This document shows positions 54,161-63,346 of a stretch of 64,000 nucleotides of DNA, piece after piece. Each line of letters opens with the position of its first letter. Position 1 is the first letter of the stretch. Origin of the DNA: Fulvimonas sp. R45 (GTDB lineage Bacteria > Pseudomonadota > Gammaproteobacteria > Xanthomonadales > Rhodanobacteraceae); the NCBI RefSeq assembly GCF_030504985.1, contig NZ_JASERU010000002.1, positions 283,464 through 347,463 of the forward strand, read 5' to 3'. The notes under the pieces were generated by a model. The model saw only the letters and a program-made list of their open reading frames with translations. It was not told the DNA's origin and did no database searches. Both the position numbers and the translations under genes were made by a program.

Positions 54161-55338
54161 GCGGAGCCTTGGGCAAGCAGGCGGATGACTGAGCAAATCG
54201 TTGCAATACTATCCTCAGGCAGCGTTGTTCCGCTTGGGAGTATCATGACCCGTGCAGCCACTTGTCTTGTGTGTGGCAGCATCAATCCTGCATGCGGGAA
54301 CAAGTCCCGGTATGGGCGCATCTCGTGACAGCCTGGCCAGAAATATTTGCGCGCGAGGACGTTCTCGGCGTGCAGCGCTGCGACAAGATCATCGCGTAGA
54401 GTCGAGTGCGCTTCGCTGACTTCGACCACGACGTAGTGATGACTATTACGCTCGGCTGGGTCGTAGTCCAGTACGGAGATACCGGGCAGCCCGGCCAGGG
54501 CTTGTCTATACGCGGCGTGATTACGCCGGTTGCTCGCAAGGATGGCGTCGAAGCCGTCGAGATTGGCCAGGCCCATGGCGGCGCAGACTTCAATCATCTT
54601 GCCGTTAGTGCCTGGGTGGACGACATTGTCGTAGCCTTGGAAACCGAAATTGCGCATCAGTCGCAGAGTATCGGCCAGTTCGTCATCGTTTGTGACTACC
54701 GCGCCGCCCTCCATAGTGTTGAATGCCTTGGTCGCGTGGAAGCTCAATACTTCGCAGGCACCAAAGCGACCAATGCTTTGTCCTCGATAGCTGCTGCCGA
54801 AGGCATGCGCGGCGTCGAACATCAGTTTGAGGCCGTGTTCGTCGGCGATGGCCTGCAACGCATCAACGGGGGCAGCACGGCCCCATAAATGCACGCCGAT
54901 GATGCCGGTCGTGCGAGGCGTAATCATGCGCCGCACCGCGTCGGGATCGAGGTTGTGCGTGGAAGGGTCGATATCAGCGAATACCGGGGTGATGCCCTGC
55001 CAGTACAGCGAATGCGCGGTCGCGACGAAGGTCCACGACGGCACGATCACTTCGCCGGTCAGCCCCAGCGCACGGATCGCGATCTCCAGCGCGATGGTAC
55101 CGTTGCACATCGCCACGCAGTGTTTCACGCCGAGATAGTCTGCGATCCGCCGCTCGAAAGCCTGCACGACCGGACCGTTGTTGGTGAGCCAGCGGCTGTC
55201 GAGGATCCGGTTTACATACCCCAGGAACGCCTCCCGGTCACCGATGTTGGGCCGCCCCACATGCAGAGGCTCGGCAAAGGCTGGCGGGGAGCCGTTGATG
55301 GCCAGGTCGGCCTTGGTTCGGATGGTCTTGGCGGGCAT
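54157..55338 (-). CDS. DegT/DnrJ/EryC1-type PLP aminotransferase
   Basis: 393 residues from ATG at 55338 (MPAKTIRTKADL). Nucleotide-sugar aminotransferase fold: SRWLTNNGPVVQAFERRIAD, CNGTIALEIAIRALGL, FDAAHAFGSSYRG (Asp175) and the PLP lysine Lys204 in LSFHATKAFNTMEGG. These enzymes make amino sugars from keto nucleotide sugars, here likely for the glycan of this locus. First gene of the minus-strand set running to the methyltransferase at 47657. An 82-base gap separates it from the pilA operon. Confidence 0.88.
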   Translation of the reverse strand: MPAKTIRTKADLAINGSPPAFAEPLHVGRPNIGDREAFLGYVNRILDSRWLTNNGPVVQAFERRIADYLGVKHCVAMCNGTIALEIAIRALGLTGEVIVPSWTFVATAHSLYWQGITPVFADIDPSTHNLDPDAVRRMITPRTTGIIGVHLWGRAAPVDALQAIADEHGLKLMFDAAHAFGSSYRGQSIGRFGACEVLSFHATKAFNTMEGGAVVTNDDELADTLRLMRNFGFQGYDNVVHPGTNGKMIEVCAAMGLANLDGFDAILASNRRNHAAYRQALAGLPGISVLDYDPAERNSHHYVVVEVSEAHSTLRDDLVAALHAENVLARKYFWPGCHEMRPYRDLFPHAGLMLPHTRQVAARVMILPSGTTLPEDSIATICSVIRLLAQGSA

Positions 55339-55420
55339 GACGATGTGTTGACGGACTTGGTCCCGGCGCCTAGCGTAGCGTATCGAGGCGCGGGCGTTGG
55401 GGTATGGCGAATTCGACGTG

Positions 55421-57397
55421 CTAGGGCCGGGATGCACCCGGAGTGCGCGGCAGCAGTGCCTGCAACTCATCGATGTTGCTGGTCAGGCGCCCACCGACGT
55501 TCAGCGTTTGCAACTGGTGCATGGCCGTACGGGCCTGGTTGTAGTGGCCTAGTGCGATCAGCATGCGGATCAGGGTGATCCGATAGGCGGGTTCATCGGG
55601 CTTGTTCTCGATCGCCTGTCTGGTCGCGTCGAGCCCGAGTGTCTTCTCGTCGAGCACGTTCCAGGCGTAGTCGCCATAGGTGGCCAGCAGGCGGGCACTG
55701 GGCTCCGGGTGGTCAAGTGCGGCTTGGAATGCCTGCAGCATGTGGCCTTTGGACAAATCACAGCGCTGGTCGCGTATGCACTGGGTCAACGCCACCAGCG
55801 AGCTTTCGTCCTGAACTCCCGGTTTGTGCGCCCTGAGCTTGGCAACCAGGCTGTTCCACCATGCATCCTTGATAGGCAGGTGCATGCGGGCGTTCATGAA
55901 GATCAGTGCCTGCTCGGGCAGGATGGACGAGTTCGGCAGCGCGGCGGCGCGTTCGAGCGGTGTATAGGCGAGCCGAGTGTATGGCGATGCCGGATCATAG
56001 TTCGATTGGATGATGTACGTGCGCCCCAGTTCGTACTGCGCCCGCGGCGAGTCGGGCGCGCGCGCGGCCAGCGATTCGGCCATGCTGACCGGGTTGCGCC
56101 AGGCCATGGCAGTCATCGCGGTTTCGCCGGTCCAGAGCAGCAGCAGGCCGCCGAGCAGGGCGTTCCGGGCGAGCGCCAAGGGCGACGCTGCTTCGGCGGG
56201 GTGCGCGTTGGCCGGTGCCAGCAGAGGGACGACCGCCAGGAGCAGGCCAAAGCTGGCGAAGTAGTTGCGATGCTCGAAGATCAATTCCAGCGGAAGCACC
56301 GTGCCGGTGAGCAGATGGCAGCCGAGAAACAGCGCCAGGCCGAGTGCCACCAGAGGGCGGCGTTTGCGCAGCACGGCGACGGCGGCGGCCAGCGCAAACA
56401 GTGCCAGTACACAAGCCAGTGTAGTCCACGGTGCCAGCAGGCTGCTCGAAATGCGGAAATCGTCGTGATAGAAAGAAAGTTGATGCGGTATCGGCAGCAA
56501 CGTCCAGTCGATGTAGTCGACCACGATACGCGCCTCGCTGAGCAGCCGCGTGTGCATGGTGAAGTCGCGAGTGGCCCATGCCAGCGGCTTGAACAGAGCG
56601 GGCAGTAGCCAGGCGAGCCCGGCGAGCATCGGAAATACCAGCACCGCGAGGAACAGCGCGGCGATGCGCCAGTCCGTGCGGCTGCCCGCTGGCCGTGCTG
56701 TGGTGAAGCCGAACACGATCCATTCGACCAGTACCGCGTAGAGCGGCAGCATCACCGCGGTTTCCTTGGCGAGCAGGCCTGCCGCCGTGGCGGCGACAAG
56801 GCTGGACATGCACAGCACGAGGCCGCGCCAGCCACCGCCTGTATCGTGGAGCATGCGCCGGCGCCCGGCCACGTAGCCCATCAGGCCCAGCAGTACGAAC
56901 AGGTTCGCCATGCTCTCCATGCGCTGTACCACGTACAGCACGGCGGTAACGTTGATCGGCAGCAGCAGCCAGCCCCCGGCGATCAATGCGGCAACGAGGC
57001 CGCATTGATCGGTGCGCCCGCTGCACGTGCAGGATGCCTGCGCCACGCTCCTGTTTGCTGCGCTTCGCAGCAGCAGGCGCGCCAGCAGAAAGACAAGAAT
57101 CCCGTTGAGCAGGTGCACCAGTAGGTTGAACAGCTTCCAGCCGTAAGGATCCAGTCCCCCGATAAAATAGTTGGCGGCGAAACTCAAGGATGCCAGCGGT
57201 CGCTTGAACGAACTGGATGGGGAGGACAGTGCCGCGCGCGTCAGGGATGCCGTACTGATCGACTTGATCTGTATGCCCTGGTTGTCCACGATGTTCGGAT
57301 AATCGTCGAACAGCCAGCTGCCGGAGAGCCCCGGCGAGTACACCAGGGCTGTCACCAGCAAGGCAGCACATAGCATCCACCACGGCCGAGTACGCAT
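55421..57397 (-). CDS. Membrane GT-C glycosyltransferase-like protein, TMTC-like (copy 2)
   Basis: 658 residues. About 10-12 membrane helices in the first 430 residues and a helical, TPR-like C-terminal part (SPRAQYELGRTYIIQSNYDP, LIRMLIALGHYNQARTAMHQ). The first periplasmic loop has SWLFDDYPNIVDN, where FDD is the acidic motif of GT-C enzymes, and a later loop has IFEHRNYFASFGLLLAV, like the ER-Y-PS-G motif of TMTC O-mannosyltransferases. Such enzymes use polyprenyl-phosphate sugars on the periplasmic face. Location after pilA and tfpZ suggests the pilin is the target. It resembles the protein at 58264-60216. Confidence 0.75.
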   Translation of the reverse strand: MRTRPWWMLCAALLVTALVYSPGLSGSWLFDDYPNIVDNQGIQIKSISTASLTRAALSSPSSSFKRPLASLSFAANYFIGGLDPYGWKLFNLLVHLLNGILVFLLARLLLRSAANRSVAQASCTCSGRTDQCGLVAALIAGGWLLLPINVTAVLYVVQRMESMANLFVLLGLMGYVAGRRRMLHDTGGGWRGLVLCMSSLVAATAAGLLAKETAVMLPLYAVLVEWIVFGFTTARPAGSRTDWRIAALFLAVLVFPMLAGLAWLLPALFKPLAWATRDFTMHTRLLSEARIVVDYIDWTLLPIPHQLSFYHDDFRISSSLLAPWTTLACVLALFALAAAVAVLRKRRPLVALGLALFLGCHLLTGTVLPLELIFEHRNYFASFGLLLAVVPLLAPANAHPAEAASPLALARNALLGGLLLLWTGETAMTAMAWRNPVSMAESLAARAPDSPRAQYELGRTYIIQSNYDPASPYTRLAYTPLERAAALPNSSILPEQALIFMNARMHLPIKDAWWNSLVAKLRAHKPGVQDESSLVALTQCIRDQRCDLSKGHMLQAFQAALDHPEPSARLLATYGDYAWNVLDEKTLGLDATRQAIENKPDEPAYRITLIRMLIALGHYNQARTAMHQLQTLNVGGRLTSNIDELQALLPRTPGASRP

Positions 57398-57447
57398 TGG
57401 ATCAGTGTATTGAATGCGTCAGGGCGCCGCGATGCCTGGATGATCGG

Positions 57448-58209
57448 CTACCACGGATCGATGGGTAATGCGCCGAGAATCTTGCCGTTGGTGCCATCGA
57501 CCAGCATGGTCAGGCTTGTCTTGCGGGCCATCAGCGGCAGCCAGACTGTGTTGGTGTCGGTCCGCGCCGTGTGCCTTGCGAGCCATCGGTCGAGTACCGG
57601 GCCGGCATGGGGGTTGATTCGGCGCAACTCGGCAAGAGGCCTTGCATGTTTCAGCAGTGCGGGCACGACGCTTGTGTAATCGACATAATATTTGGGCAGC
57701 AGCTGGATGTCTTTTCCGTCCAGCCCCGACTTGATGACCTCGTTGCGCTCCGCGGGATCGGTCGGTACGGGAGCTCCCACTACGCGCGGTCCGGTCCACG
57801 ACAGGGTGCGGAAGGCCGGTGCGCGGCCTTGGGCCAAGTCCTTAGGATCCAGGTCCTCCGCGGTCACCAGGTTGAAGCGGTCGACGCATGCCACGATGAA
57901 AACCGGGCGCGCGACGGTGATCACATGCAGGCCGTAGACCAAGGCAGTGGCCTGCACCAGGCCAATCACGGCGAGGTCGAACGACATGCCTTTCTTGCCG
58001 GCCCTAAATACGATCAGGGTCAGCATCGGGCCGAGCACCAAATCCACGCCGATCAGAAGCAGCATCAATACGCTGGCGCCGGCTGCCTCGAAGTAAGGTG
58101 GCGGATACCACAGGGTGAACAGCAATGCGCCGACGCATAGGGCGATCGTTGCGCTAATGCAGAGATGGATCGAAGCCGCTTTCCAGCGAGACATGCGCTT
58201 GTGGGGCAT
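57448..58209 (-). CDS. tfpZ: TfpX/TfpZ-family type IV pilin accessory protein
   Basis: 253 residues. Two or three N-terminal membrane helices (IHLCISATIALCVGALLFTLWY, GASVLMLLLIGVDLVLGPML) and a periplasmic domain. The segments MSRWKAASIHL, DLVLGPMLTLIVFRAGKKGM and SFDLAVIGLVQATALVYGLH match the TfpX/TfpZ family as remembered from Pseudomonas and Acinetobacter, where these genes sit beside particular pilA alleles and aid display of that pilin. ATG at 58194 is an alternative start. It lies between the two GT-C-like genes. Confidence 0.85.
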   Translation of the reverse strand: MPHKRMSRWKAASIHLCISATIALCVGALLFTLWYPPPYFEAAGASVLMLLLIGVDLVLGPMLTLIVFRAGKKGMSFDLAVIGLVQATALVYGLHVITVARPVFIVACVDRFNLVTAEDLDPKDLAQGRAPAFRTLSWTGPRVVGAPVPTDPAERNEVIKSGLDGKDIQLLPKYYVDYTSVVPALLKHARPLAELRRINPHAGPVLDRWLARHTARTDTNTVWLPLMARKTSLTMLVDGTNGKILGALPIDPW

Positions 58210-58263
58210 GGTGGGTCAACCAATCGATGCCGATACGAATGGGCAGCAGGACCTGGACATGGA

Positions 58264-60216
58264 CTATTCGTGTAGTGCTTGTGTGCGAACAGCTTTCTCA
58301 TAATATGCAATCGCGTTTTGCAGTTCCAGATCGTAGGAGGGGGCTTTGGCTATTGCGATCCGCAGCATGTGTGTGGCTCCGGTGACATCGTGCTGGCGCA
58401 GCAGCATGTCGGTGATGAACAGGGCCACTTGTGCGTCGGAGGTGCCCCCGGCGTATGCCATGCGAGCCTGTGCCAGTGCCTGGTCCGGGCGACCGGCATG
58501 CATGTACAGGTAGGCGGTCTTGAAGTGCAGGTGCCACAGTCTGATCTGGCTCGGAGGCAGATGCGTCCGAGCCATCATGGTGGCCAGGCCGTCGGCCATC
58601 TTTAGCGCACTCAGGCCGTGACACGGCTGGCGCATCAACCGGTCGGCGAGAGTCTGGTAAGCGAGGAGCTGATTTTCCGAGAGCGGTTCGGGGCGCCCCT
58701 GGAACATGCGTTGGATCACCGTGGGATCCACGGTGCGGCCGCTCATGCAGTCGACGAGATTGCGCTCGGTGGCGCCAAGTCGCTGGATTACTGGATCGTT
58801 GCTGCGGAGTATCTGTGCACTGTATTCCCGTGCCGAGCGGTAGTCGGGCGGCATCTGTTCCAGCGCTTGCCCGATCAAGGCGCGTCTTACCCAGGCGGAC
58901 TCGGGATGCGCCGCCAGTGCTTGTTGAAGCATGCGGTCGTAGCTGGCCCAGACATGCGCGCTCGCAGCTGTCATGGAGGCCAGTATCAGCGAGACTGCCA
59001 CGGCGGCCCCGGCAGCATACGAAGGTCGCGACCATGGCCCGGGAAATTGCACTCGCAATCGTTGCACAGCATAGGCAGCCAGGCTCAGCAACGCCCAGTC
59101 CAGACCTATGGATGGCAAGTAGTTGCGATGCTCGAAATAGATCATCAGCGGGAAGACGGTGGATTCCAGAGCATGGCCTACGAGGTACAGGCCGAGTCCC
59201 AGGGCTAGGCCAGGGATCGCGCGGCGTGAGCGCAGTGCGATGGCCACCATGGCAAGCCAGGCTATGACGGCGAGCAGCGTGGTCGCCGGGTGGAGCAGCC
59301 CGCGGGACAGGACGTAATCGTCGTGGAGCAGGCCCATGGAGGCATAGCGCGGCCATATCCACTGGCCAACGTAGCTCCACAGCACTCTCGTCTCGGTGAG
59401 CAGGCGCTCGGCAAGGGTGAACGGCTGGTTGCGGTAGCCGTGGGTGATGGCACCCGCGCCGTCGGCGACCATCGTCGCTGCCACAATGGCTGGCAGGATC
59501 AACGTGGCGGCCATGAATAGCCGCGACTGCCATGCCCGTTGGCGACCCGGTGCGGGCATGAATGCGCACAGTTCGATGACGGCGCACAAGCTTGGCGTCA
59601 GCGCTCCGTTTTCCTTGGCCAGGCAGGCCAGTATGGTGCATGCGGGAACGCCCAGCAGCAGGCCGACCATGGCGGTGCGCTGATGGCCTCCGCCAGCCGC
59701 CAGGATGCTGCGCGCACGGACGTAAAGCAGCATGCCCAGCAACATGAACGTCGCGCTGAGTATGGCCATACGCTGCACGGTATAGAGCACGGTGCTGACC
59801 AGCAGCGGGTGCAGTAGCCACAGCGCGGCCGCCGCAATGGGCAGCCAGCGGCGCGCAACGTCTGAGAACCTGTACTGCGTGCAGCCGCCGCAGCGCAGCA
59901 GCGCGGCGAACAGAGCGTATGCCAGCAGGCCATTGCCCAAGTGCAGCAGCAGGTTACCTAGTTTCAGTCCCCATACGCCCGGCCCGGTAAGCGCGGCGTT
60001 CAAGGCGAAGCTGGCCATGGACAGCGAGCGGCCGAATTGGCCGGAGTGATTGTTGAACACCAGGGCATGCAAGCCGATCTTGCCATCCAGCCAGGCGGCG
60101 ATTGGCGAGAGGTTGGTGGCATCGTCGAACACCAGCGGGCCTTTCAGCCCCTGCCAATAGACGGCGGCGGTCAGGACCAGTGTCGCGGCGAGGGCCAAGG
60201 ATGCGAGACGGCGCAT
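58264..60216 (-). CDS. Membrane GT-C glycosyltransferase-like protein, TMTC-like (copy 1)
   Basis: 650 residues from ATG at 60216, chosen because GGAG lies just upstream; the frame extends to TTG 60291 but through a terminator hairpin. Same architecture as the protein at 55421: PLVFDDATNLSP in the first loop (FDD), many membrane helices, IYFEHRNYLPSIGLDWALL, and a C-terminal helical region with TPR character (LHFKTAYLYMHAGRPDQALA). A GT-C enzyme using lipid-linked sugar is likely. It is the first gene after pilA, downstream of a strong terminator, so expression would depend on read-through. Confidence 0.75.
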   Translation of the reverse strand: MRRLASLALAATLVLTAAVYWQGLKGPLVFDDATNLSPIAAWLDGKIGLHALVFNNHSGQFGRSLSMASFALNAALTGPGVWGLKLGNLLLHLGNGLLAYALFAALLRCGGCTQYRFSDVARRWLPIAAAALWLLHPLLVSTVLYTVQRMAILSATFMLLGMLLYVRARSILAAGGGHQRTAMVGLLLGVPACTILACLAKENGALTPSLCAVIELCAFMPAPGRQRAWQSRLFMAATLILPAIVAATMVADGAGAITHGYRNQPFTLAERLLTETRVLWSYVGQWIWPRYASMGLLHDDYVLSRGLLHPATTLLAVIAWLAMVAIALRSRRAIPGLALGLGLYLVGHALESTVFPLMIYFEHRNYLPSIGLDWALLSLAAYAVQRLRVQFPGPWSRPSYAAGAAVAVSLILASMTAASAHVWASYDRMLQQALAAHPESAWVRRALIGQALEQMPPDYRSAREYSAQILRSNDPVIQRLGATERNLVDCMSGRTVDPTVIQRMFQGRPEPLSENQLLAYQTLADRLMRQPCHGLSALKMADGLATMMARTHLPPSQIRLWHLHFKTAYLYMHAGRPDQALAQARMAYAGGTSDAQVALFITDMLLRQHDVTGATHMLRIAIAKAPSYDLELQNAIAYYEKAVRTQALHE

Positions 60217-60226
60217 GGAGTGCTCC

Positions 60227-60261
60227 AAAAACGAGGCCCCGGTGCGTTCAGCACCGGGGCC
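60227..60261 (-). terminator. Rho-independent terminator/attenuator after pilA
   Basis: Read on the minus strand: GGCCCCGGTGC, loop TGAAC, GCACCGGGGCC, then TCG and a run of five T. The 11-bp stem is perfect. It lies 34 bases after the pilA stop and 11 bases before the GT-C start. Confidence 0.92.
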
Positions 60262-60294
60262 TTGGGTAACGCAGCAACTACGTTGGATCAACGA

Positions 60295-60720
60295 TCAGCG
60301 GCAACCGGCCGGCACGAACTTGGTCGCAATGGTCGTGGTGCACTTCCAATCCAGTTGCCCGGAATGCTGAGCAGCATTCACTTCCGTTGGCGTTAAGACA
60401 ATATTGCCGGTAGCGTTCGGTACGCTTGAGGCAGCAGTGATTTGACCATTGGTACCAATGGTAATGTCGGAAACATACTTGGTGGCGCCCGGGAACGTAT
60501 AACCTGAGTTGGCAGCCGTCACGGACTGCAGGCTGCCTAGCGATGAAGCGGTTTCGGTCACGGCAACCTTCGCCGCATCCGTCATCACGATCACTTCAGA
60601 CACTTTGGAGCGCGTGGCGTAGTCCTGGTAGGCCGGGATGGCAATGGCCGCCAGAATGGCGATGATCGCCACCACGATCATCAGTTCGATCAGGGTGAAG
60701 CCCTTCTGCATCTTCTTCAT
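60295..60720 (-). CDS. pilA: Type IV major pilin PilA
   Basis: 141 residues. Seven-residue leader MKKMQKG, then the mature N-terminus [20 protein letters not shown], with the conserved glutamate at mature position 5. Cys127 and Cys140 near the end ([17 protein letters not shown]) form the usual disulfide loop. The mature part is rich in Ser, Thr and Ala, giving many possible O-glycosylation sites. PilD cuts after Gly7. An upstream sigma-54-type promoter and a downstream terminator fit high, PilR-controlled expression. pilA lies about 17 kb from pilB, in the same direction. Confidence 0.97.
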   Translation of the reverse strand: MKKMQKGFTLIELMIVVAIIAILAAIAIPAYQDYATRSKVSEVIVMTDAAKVAVTETASSLGSLQSVTAANSGYTFPGATKYVSDITIGTNGQITAASSVPNATGNIVLTPTEVNAAQHSGQLDWKCTTTIATKFVPAGCR

Positions 60721-60845
60721 GGTAGTTCCTCTTGGTTGGTCAGCTGACCGTTGACGATGCCCCCTGGGCCCCAGCCCTGAATCCCCCTAGGCAGGATCGG
60801 ACCCCATGCTGTGGTCAGGAACGACCAGGAAGCTGACAGCAGTGA

Positions 60846-60861
60846 AGCACCATGTGTGCCA
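60846..60861 (-). promoter_or_regulatory. Sigma-54-type promoter of pilA
   Basis: On the minus strand TGGCACACATGGTGCT, with TGGCAC at -24 and TGC-T at -12 in the exact consensus spacing. The expected start point is about 115 bases before the pilA ATG. Sigma-54 with PilR controls pilA in Pseudomonas and Xanthomonas. PilR itself is not in the window. Confidence 0.8.
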
Positions 60862-61207
60862 TCGCTGCCGCCGGTATACATTGGCACGGCGTGGCACTTG
60901 GGTAGTGTGGAGGGGGTCACGGAACCTTGCCGGTCGTGCGAAACACTGCAGCGGCAAAGGCTCCATACGCCCGCAGATGGTGTGCGTGTTTGTGCTGACA
61001 TGTGTCAGCAAGTGACGCGCCAGGTCAGTTCGTGCGCGCAGTGGCGAGCAGAAGATATATCGTCATGCGCCCCTTGCAGGTCCTGTCGCCGTGGGCTTCG
61101 CGCTGATGGACTTGCGCTTGGAGGGCGGTCCAGGCGTGTGTGTCCGGCTTGCGCCGCTTCAGCTCCGCACTTACCGTCTCCAGCCTTGACCACGAGGGAG
61201 TCTTGCC
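60862..61207. other. Intergenic region between pilA and the S9 peptidase
   Basis: About 346 bases with no convincing gene. It should hold PilR binding sites upstream of the pilA promoter and the promoter of the peptidase, but no motif was clear. Two TGGCAC boxes on the plus strand (60882, 60892) lack a proper -12 element. Open frames crossing the region have no family features. Confidence 0.6.
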
Positions 61208-63331
61208 ATGAAACCCCTGCTTGCCGCCATGCTGGCGACATTGGCGCTGCCGGCCGTTGCTGCCTCAGCCCCGGCCTCCATCGCCTCGCCGTTCCCCGGC
61301 TTCGACTACGACACGCCGCACCCCTTCAACGTGCGCGACCTGGTGATGCTGAACCGGGTGGGCGATCCGCAACTGTCGCCGGATGGCCGCTACGCGGCGT
61401 TCACGCTGCGCAGCACGGATTACGCGGCGAACAAGGGCGTCACCGCGCTCGAGGTGCTGGACCTGTCGAAGGGCGGCCAGCCGGTGCCGGTGGTGGCGAA
61501 GGGGGCGTCCTCGCCGAGCTGGTCGGCGGACGGGCGCAGCCTGTACTACGTGGCCGCGGCGGACGGCGTGTCGCAGCTGTGGCGGCTGGATTTCGCGAAG
61601 GGCAAGGGCGGCCTTGACCTGGCGGTGGCGAAGGCGCCGGTGCAGGTCAGCCATGGCCCGCTGGACATCCAGGACTACAAGCTGTCGCCGGACGGCAAGA
61701 GCGTGCTGCTGTCGTATGCGGTGTTCACCGATTGCGGCGACCTGGCCTGCACCAAGTCGCGGCAGGACAAGCGCGCGGCGGACAAGGCCACCGGCACGCT
61801 GTACCACAAGCTGTTCGTGCGGCACTGGGATACCTGGTCCGATGGCACGCGCAACCAGCTCTACGTCGCCCGCTTCGGCGCGGATGGCCAGTTGCCGCCG
61901 GAGCCGACCCTGCTGTCGCGTAGCATCGATGGCGACGTGCCGAGCAAGCCGTTCGGCGACGCCAGCGAGTTCGCCTTCTCGCCCGACGGCCGGACGGTGT
62001 ACTTCGACGTACGTGTTGCCGGCCGCAGCGAGCCGTGGTCGACCAACTTCGACCTCTACAAGGTGCCGGCCGACGGTTCTTCCGCGCCAGTGAACCTGAC
62101 TGCCGCCAACAAGGCCTGGGACGCCTACCCGGTGCCCTCGCCGGACGGTAGGACGCTTTACTACCTGGCGATGAAGACCCCGGGTTTCGAGGCGGACCGT
62201 TTCGGCATCATGGCGATGGACCTGGCCACGGGCGCCACGCGCGAGATCGACCCGCAATGGGATCGTTCCCCCGGCGGCATGGACATTTCCGCCGACGGCA
62301 AGACGCTGTTCGTTACTGCCGATGACGAAGGCCAGCATCCCCTGTTCGCGGTGGACACGGCCAGCGGCAAGGTGCGCCAGCTGGTGGGCGACGGCGAGGT
62401 AGGCGGCTATTCGGTGGCCGGCACGCGCGTGCTGCTGTCGCGCGACGACCTGAAGCGCCCGGCCGACCTGTACACGGTCGACACCAGCGGCAAGGGCCTG
62501 GAGCAGGTCACCCACGTCAACGCGGACCGCCTGAAGAACGTGCAGGAAGGCGATTTCCAGTTCTTCACCTTCAAGGGCTGGAACGACGAGACCGTGCAGG
62601 GCTACGTGGTGAAACCGGCGAACTTCCAGGCCGGGAAGAAATACCCGGTGGCCTTCATCATCCACGGCGGCCCGCAGGGCGCGATGACCAACAGCTGGAG
62701 CTACCGCTGGAACCCGCAGACCTATGCGGGGCAGGGCTTCGCGGTGGTCACGGTGAACTTCCACGGCTCGACCGGCTACGGCCAGAAGTTCACCGATTCG
62801 ATCTCGGGCGACTGGGGCGGCAAGCCGCTGGAAGACCTGAAGCTGGGCTGGAAGGCGGCGCTGGCGAAGTACGACTTCCTCGACGCCGGCCGCGCCTGCG
62901 CGCTGGGTGCCAGCTACGGCGGCTACATGACCTACTGGATCGCCGGCGTGTGGAATGCGCCGTGGAAGTGTTTCGTCGACCACGACGGCGTGTTCGATTC
63001 GCGCATGATGTATTACGCCACCGACGAGTTGTGGTTCGAGGAGCGCGAGAACGGCGGCACGCCATACGAGCACCCGCAGAACTACGAGCGGTTCAATCCG
63101 CTGAACCACGTGAAGGACTGGCGCGTGCCGATGCTGGTGGTCCACTCGGGCCATGACTTCCGCATCCCGCTGAGCCAGGGCCTGGGCGCGTTCACCGCGC
63201 TGCAGCGCCGCGGCATCCCCAGCGAGTTCCTCACCTTCCCGGACGAGAACCACTGGGTGCTGAAGCCGCACAACAGCGTGATGTGGCATGACGCGGTGAA
63301 TGCGTGGCTGGAGAAGTGGACGGGGAAGTAG
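61208..63331 (+). CDS. Secreted S9 prolyl-oligopeptidase (dipeptidyl-peptidase V-like)
   Basis: 707 residues. Signal peptide ending LPAVAAS (about residue 20). A seven-bladed propeller occupies about residues 45-410 (PQLSPDGRYAAFTLR, PSWSADGRSLYYVA, FAFSPDGRTVYFDVR). The alpha/beta-hydrolase domain has the nucleophile Ser569 in GASYGGYMT, Asp650 in HSGHDFRIP and His682 in DENHWVL. It probably acts in the periplasm, removing dipeptides from peptides, as other S9C enzymes of Lysobacterales do. A binding site GGGAG precedes the ATG. It is a single-gene unit followed by hairpin repeats. Confidence 0.92.
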   Translation: MKPLLAAMLATLALPAVAASAPASIASPFPGFDYDTPHPFNVRDLVMLNRVGDPQLSPDGRYAAFTLRSTDYAANKGVTALEVLDLSKGGQPVPVVAKGASSPSWSADGRSLYYVAAADGVSQLWRLDFAKGKGGLDLAVAKAPVQVSHGPLDIQDYKLSPDGKSVLLSYAVFTDCGDLACTKSRQDKRAADKATGTLYHKLFVRHWDTWSDGTRNQLYVARFGADGQLPPEPTLLSRSIDGDVPSKPFGDASEFAFSPDGRTVYFDVRVAGRSEPWSTNFDLYKVPADGSSAPVNLTAANKAWDAYPVPSPDGRTLYYLAMKTPGFEADRFGIMAMDLATGATREIDPQWDRSPGGMDISADGKTLFVTADDEGQHPLFAVDTASGKVRQLVGDGEVGGYSVAGTRVLLSRDDLKRPADLYTVDTSGKGLEQVTHVNADRLKNVQEGDFQFFTFKGWNDETVQGYVVKPANFQAGKKYPVAFIIHGGPQGAMTNSWSYRWNPQTYAGQGFAVVTVNFHGSTGYGQKFTDSISGDWGGKPLEDLKLGWKAALAKYDFLDAGRACALGASYGGYMTYWIAGVWNAPWKCFVDHDGVFDSRMMYYATDELWFEERENGGTPYEHPQNYERFNPLNHVKDWRVPMLVVHSGHDFRIPLSQGLGAFTALQRRGIPSEFLTFPDENHWVLKPHNSVMWHDAVNAWLEKWTGK

Positions 63332-63346
63332 AGCACCCCTCCCCAA

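Noticed and set aside
60882..60897. Two plus-strand TGGCAC boxes as a sigma-54 promoter for the peptidase
   Set aside because: Neither has the GC of the -12 element at the required spacing.
60811..61617. Open frame crossing the intergenic region into the peptidase gene
   Set aside because: It is out of frame with the peptidase, has no recognisable domain and overlaps the pilA promoter.
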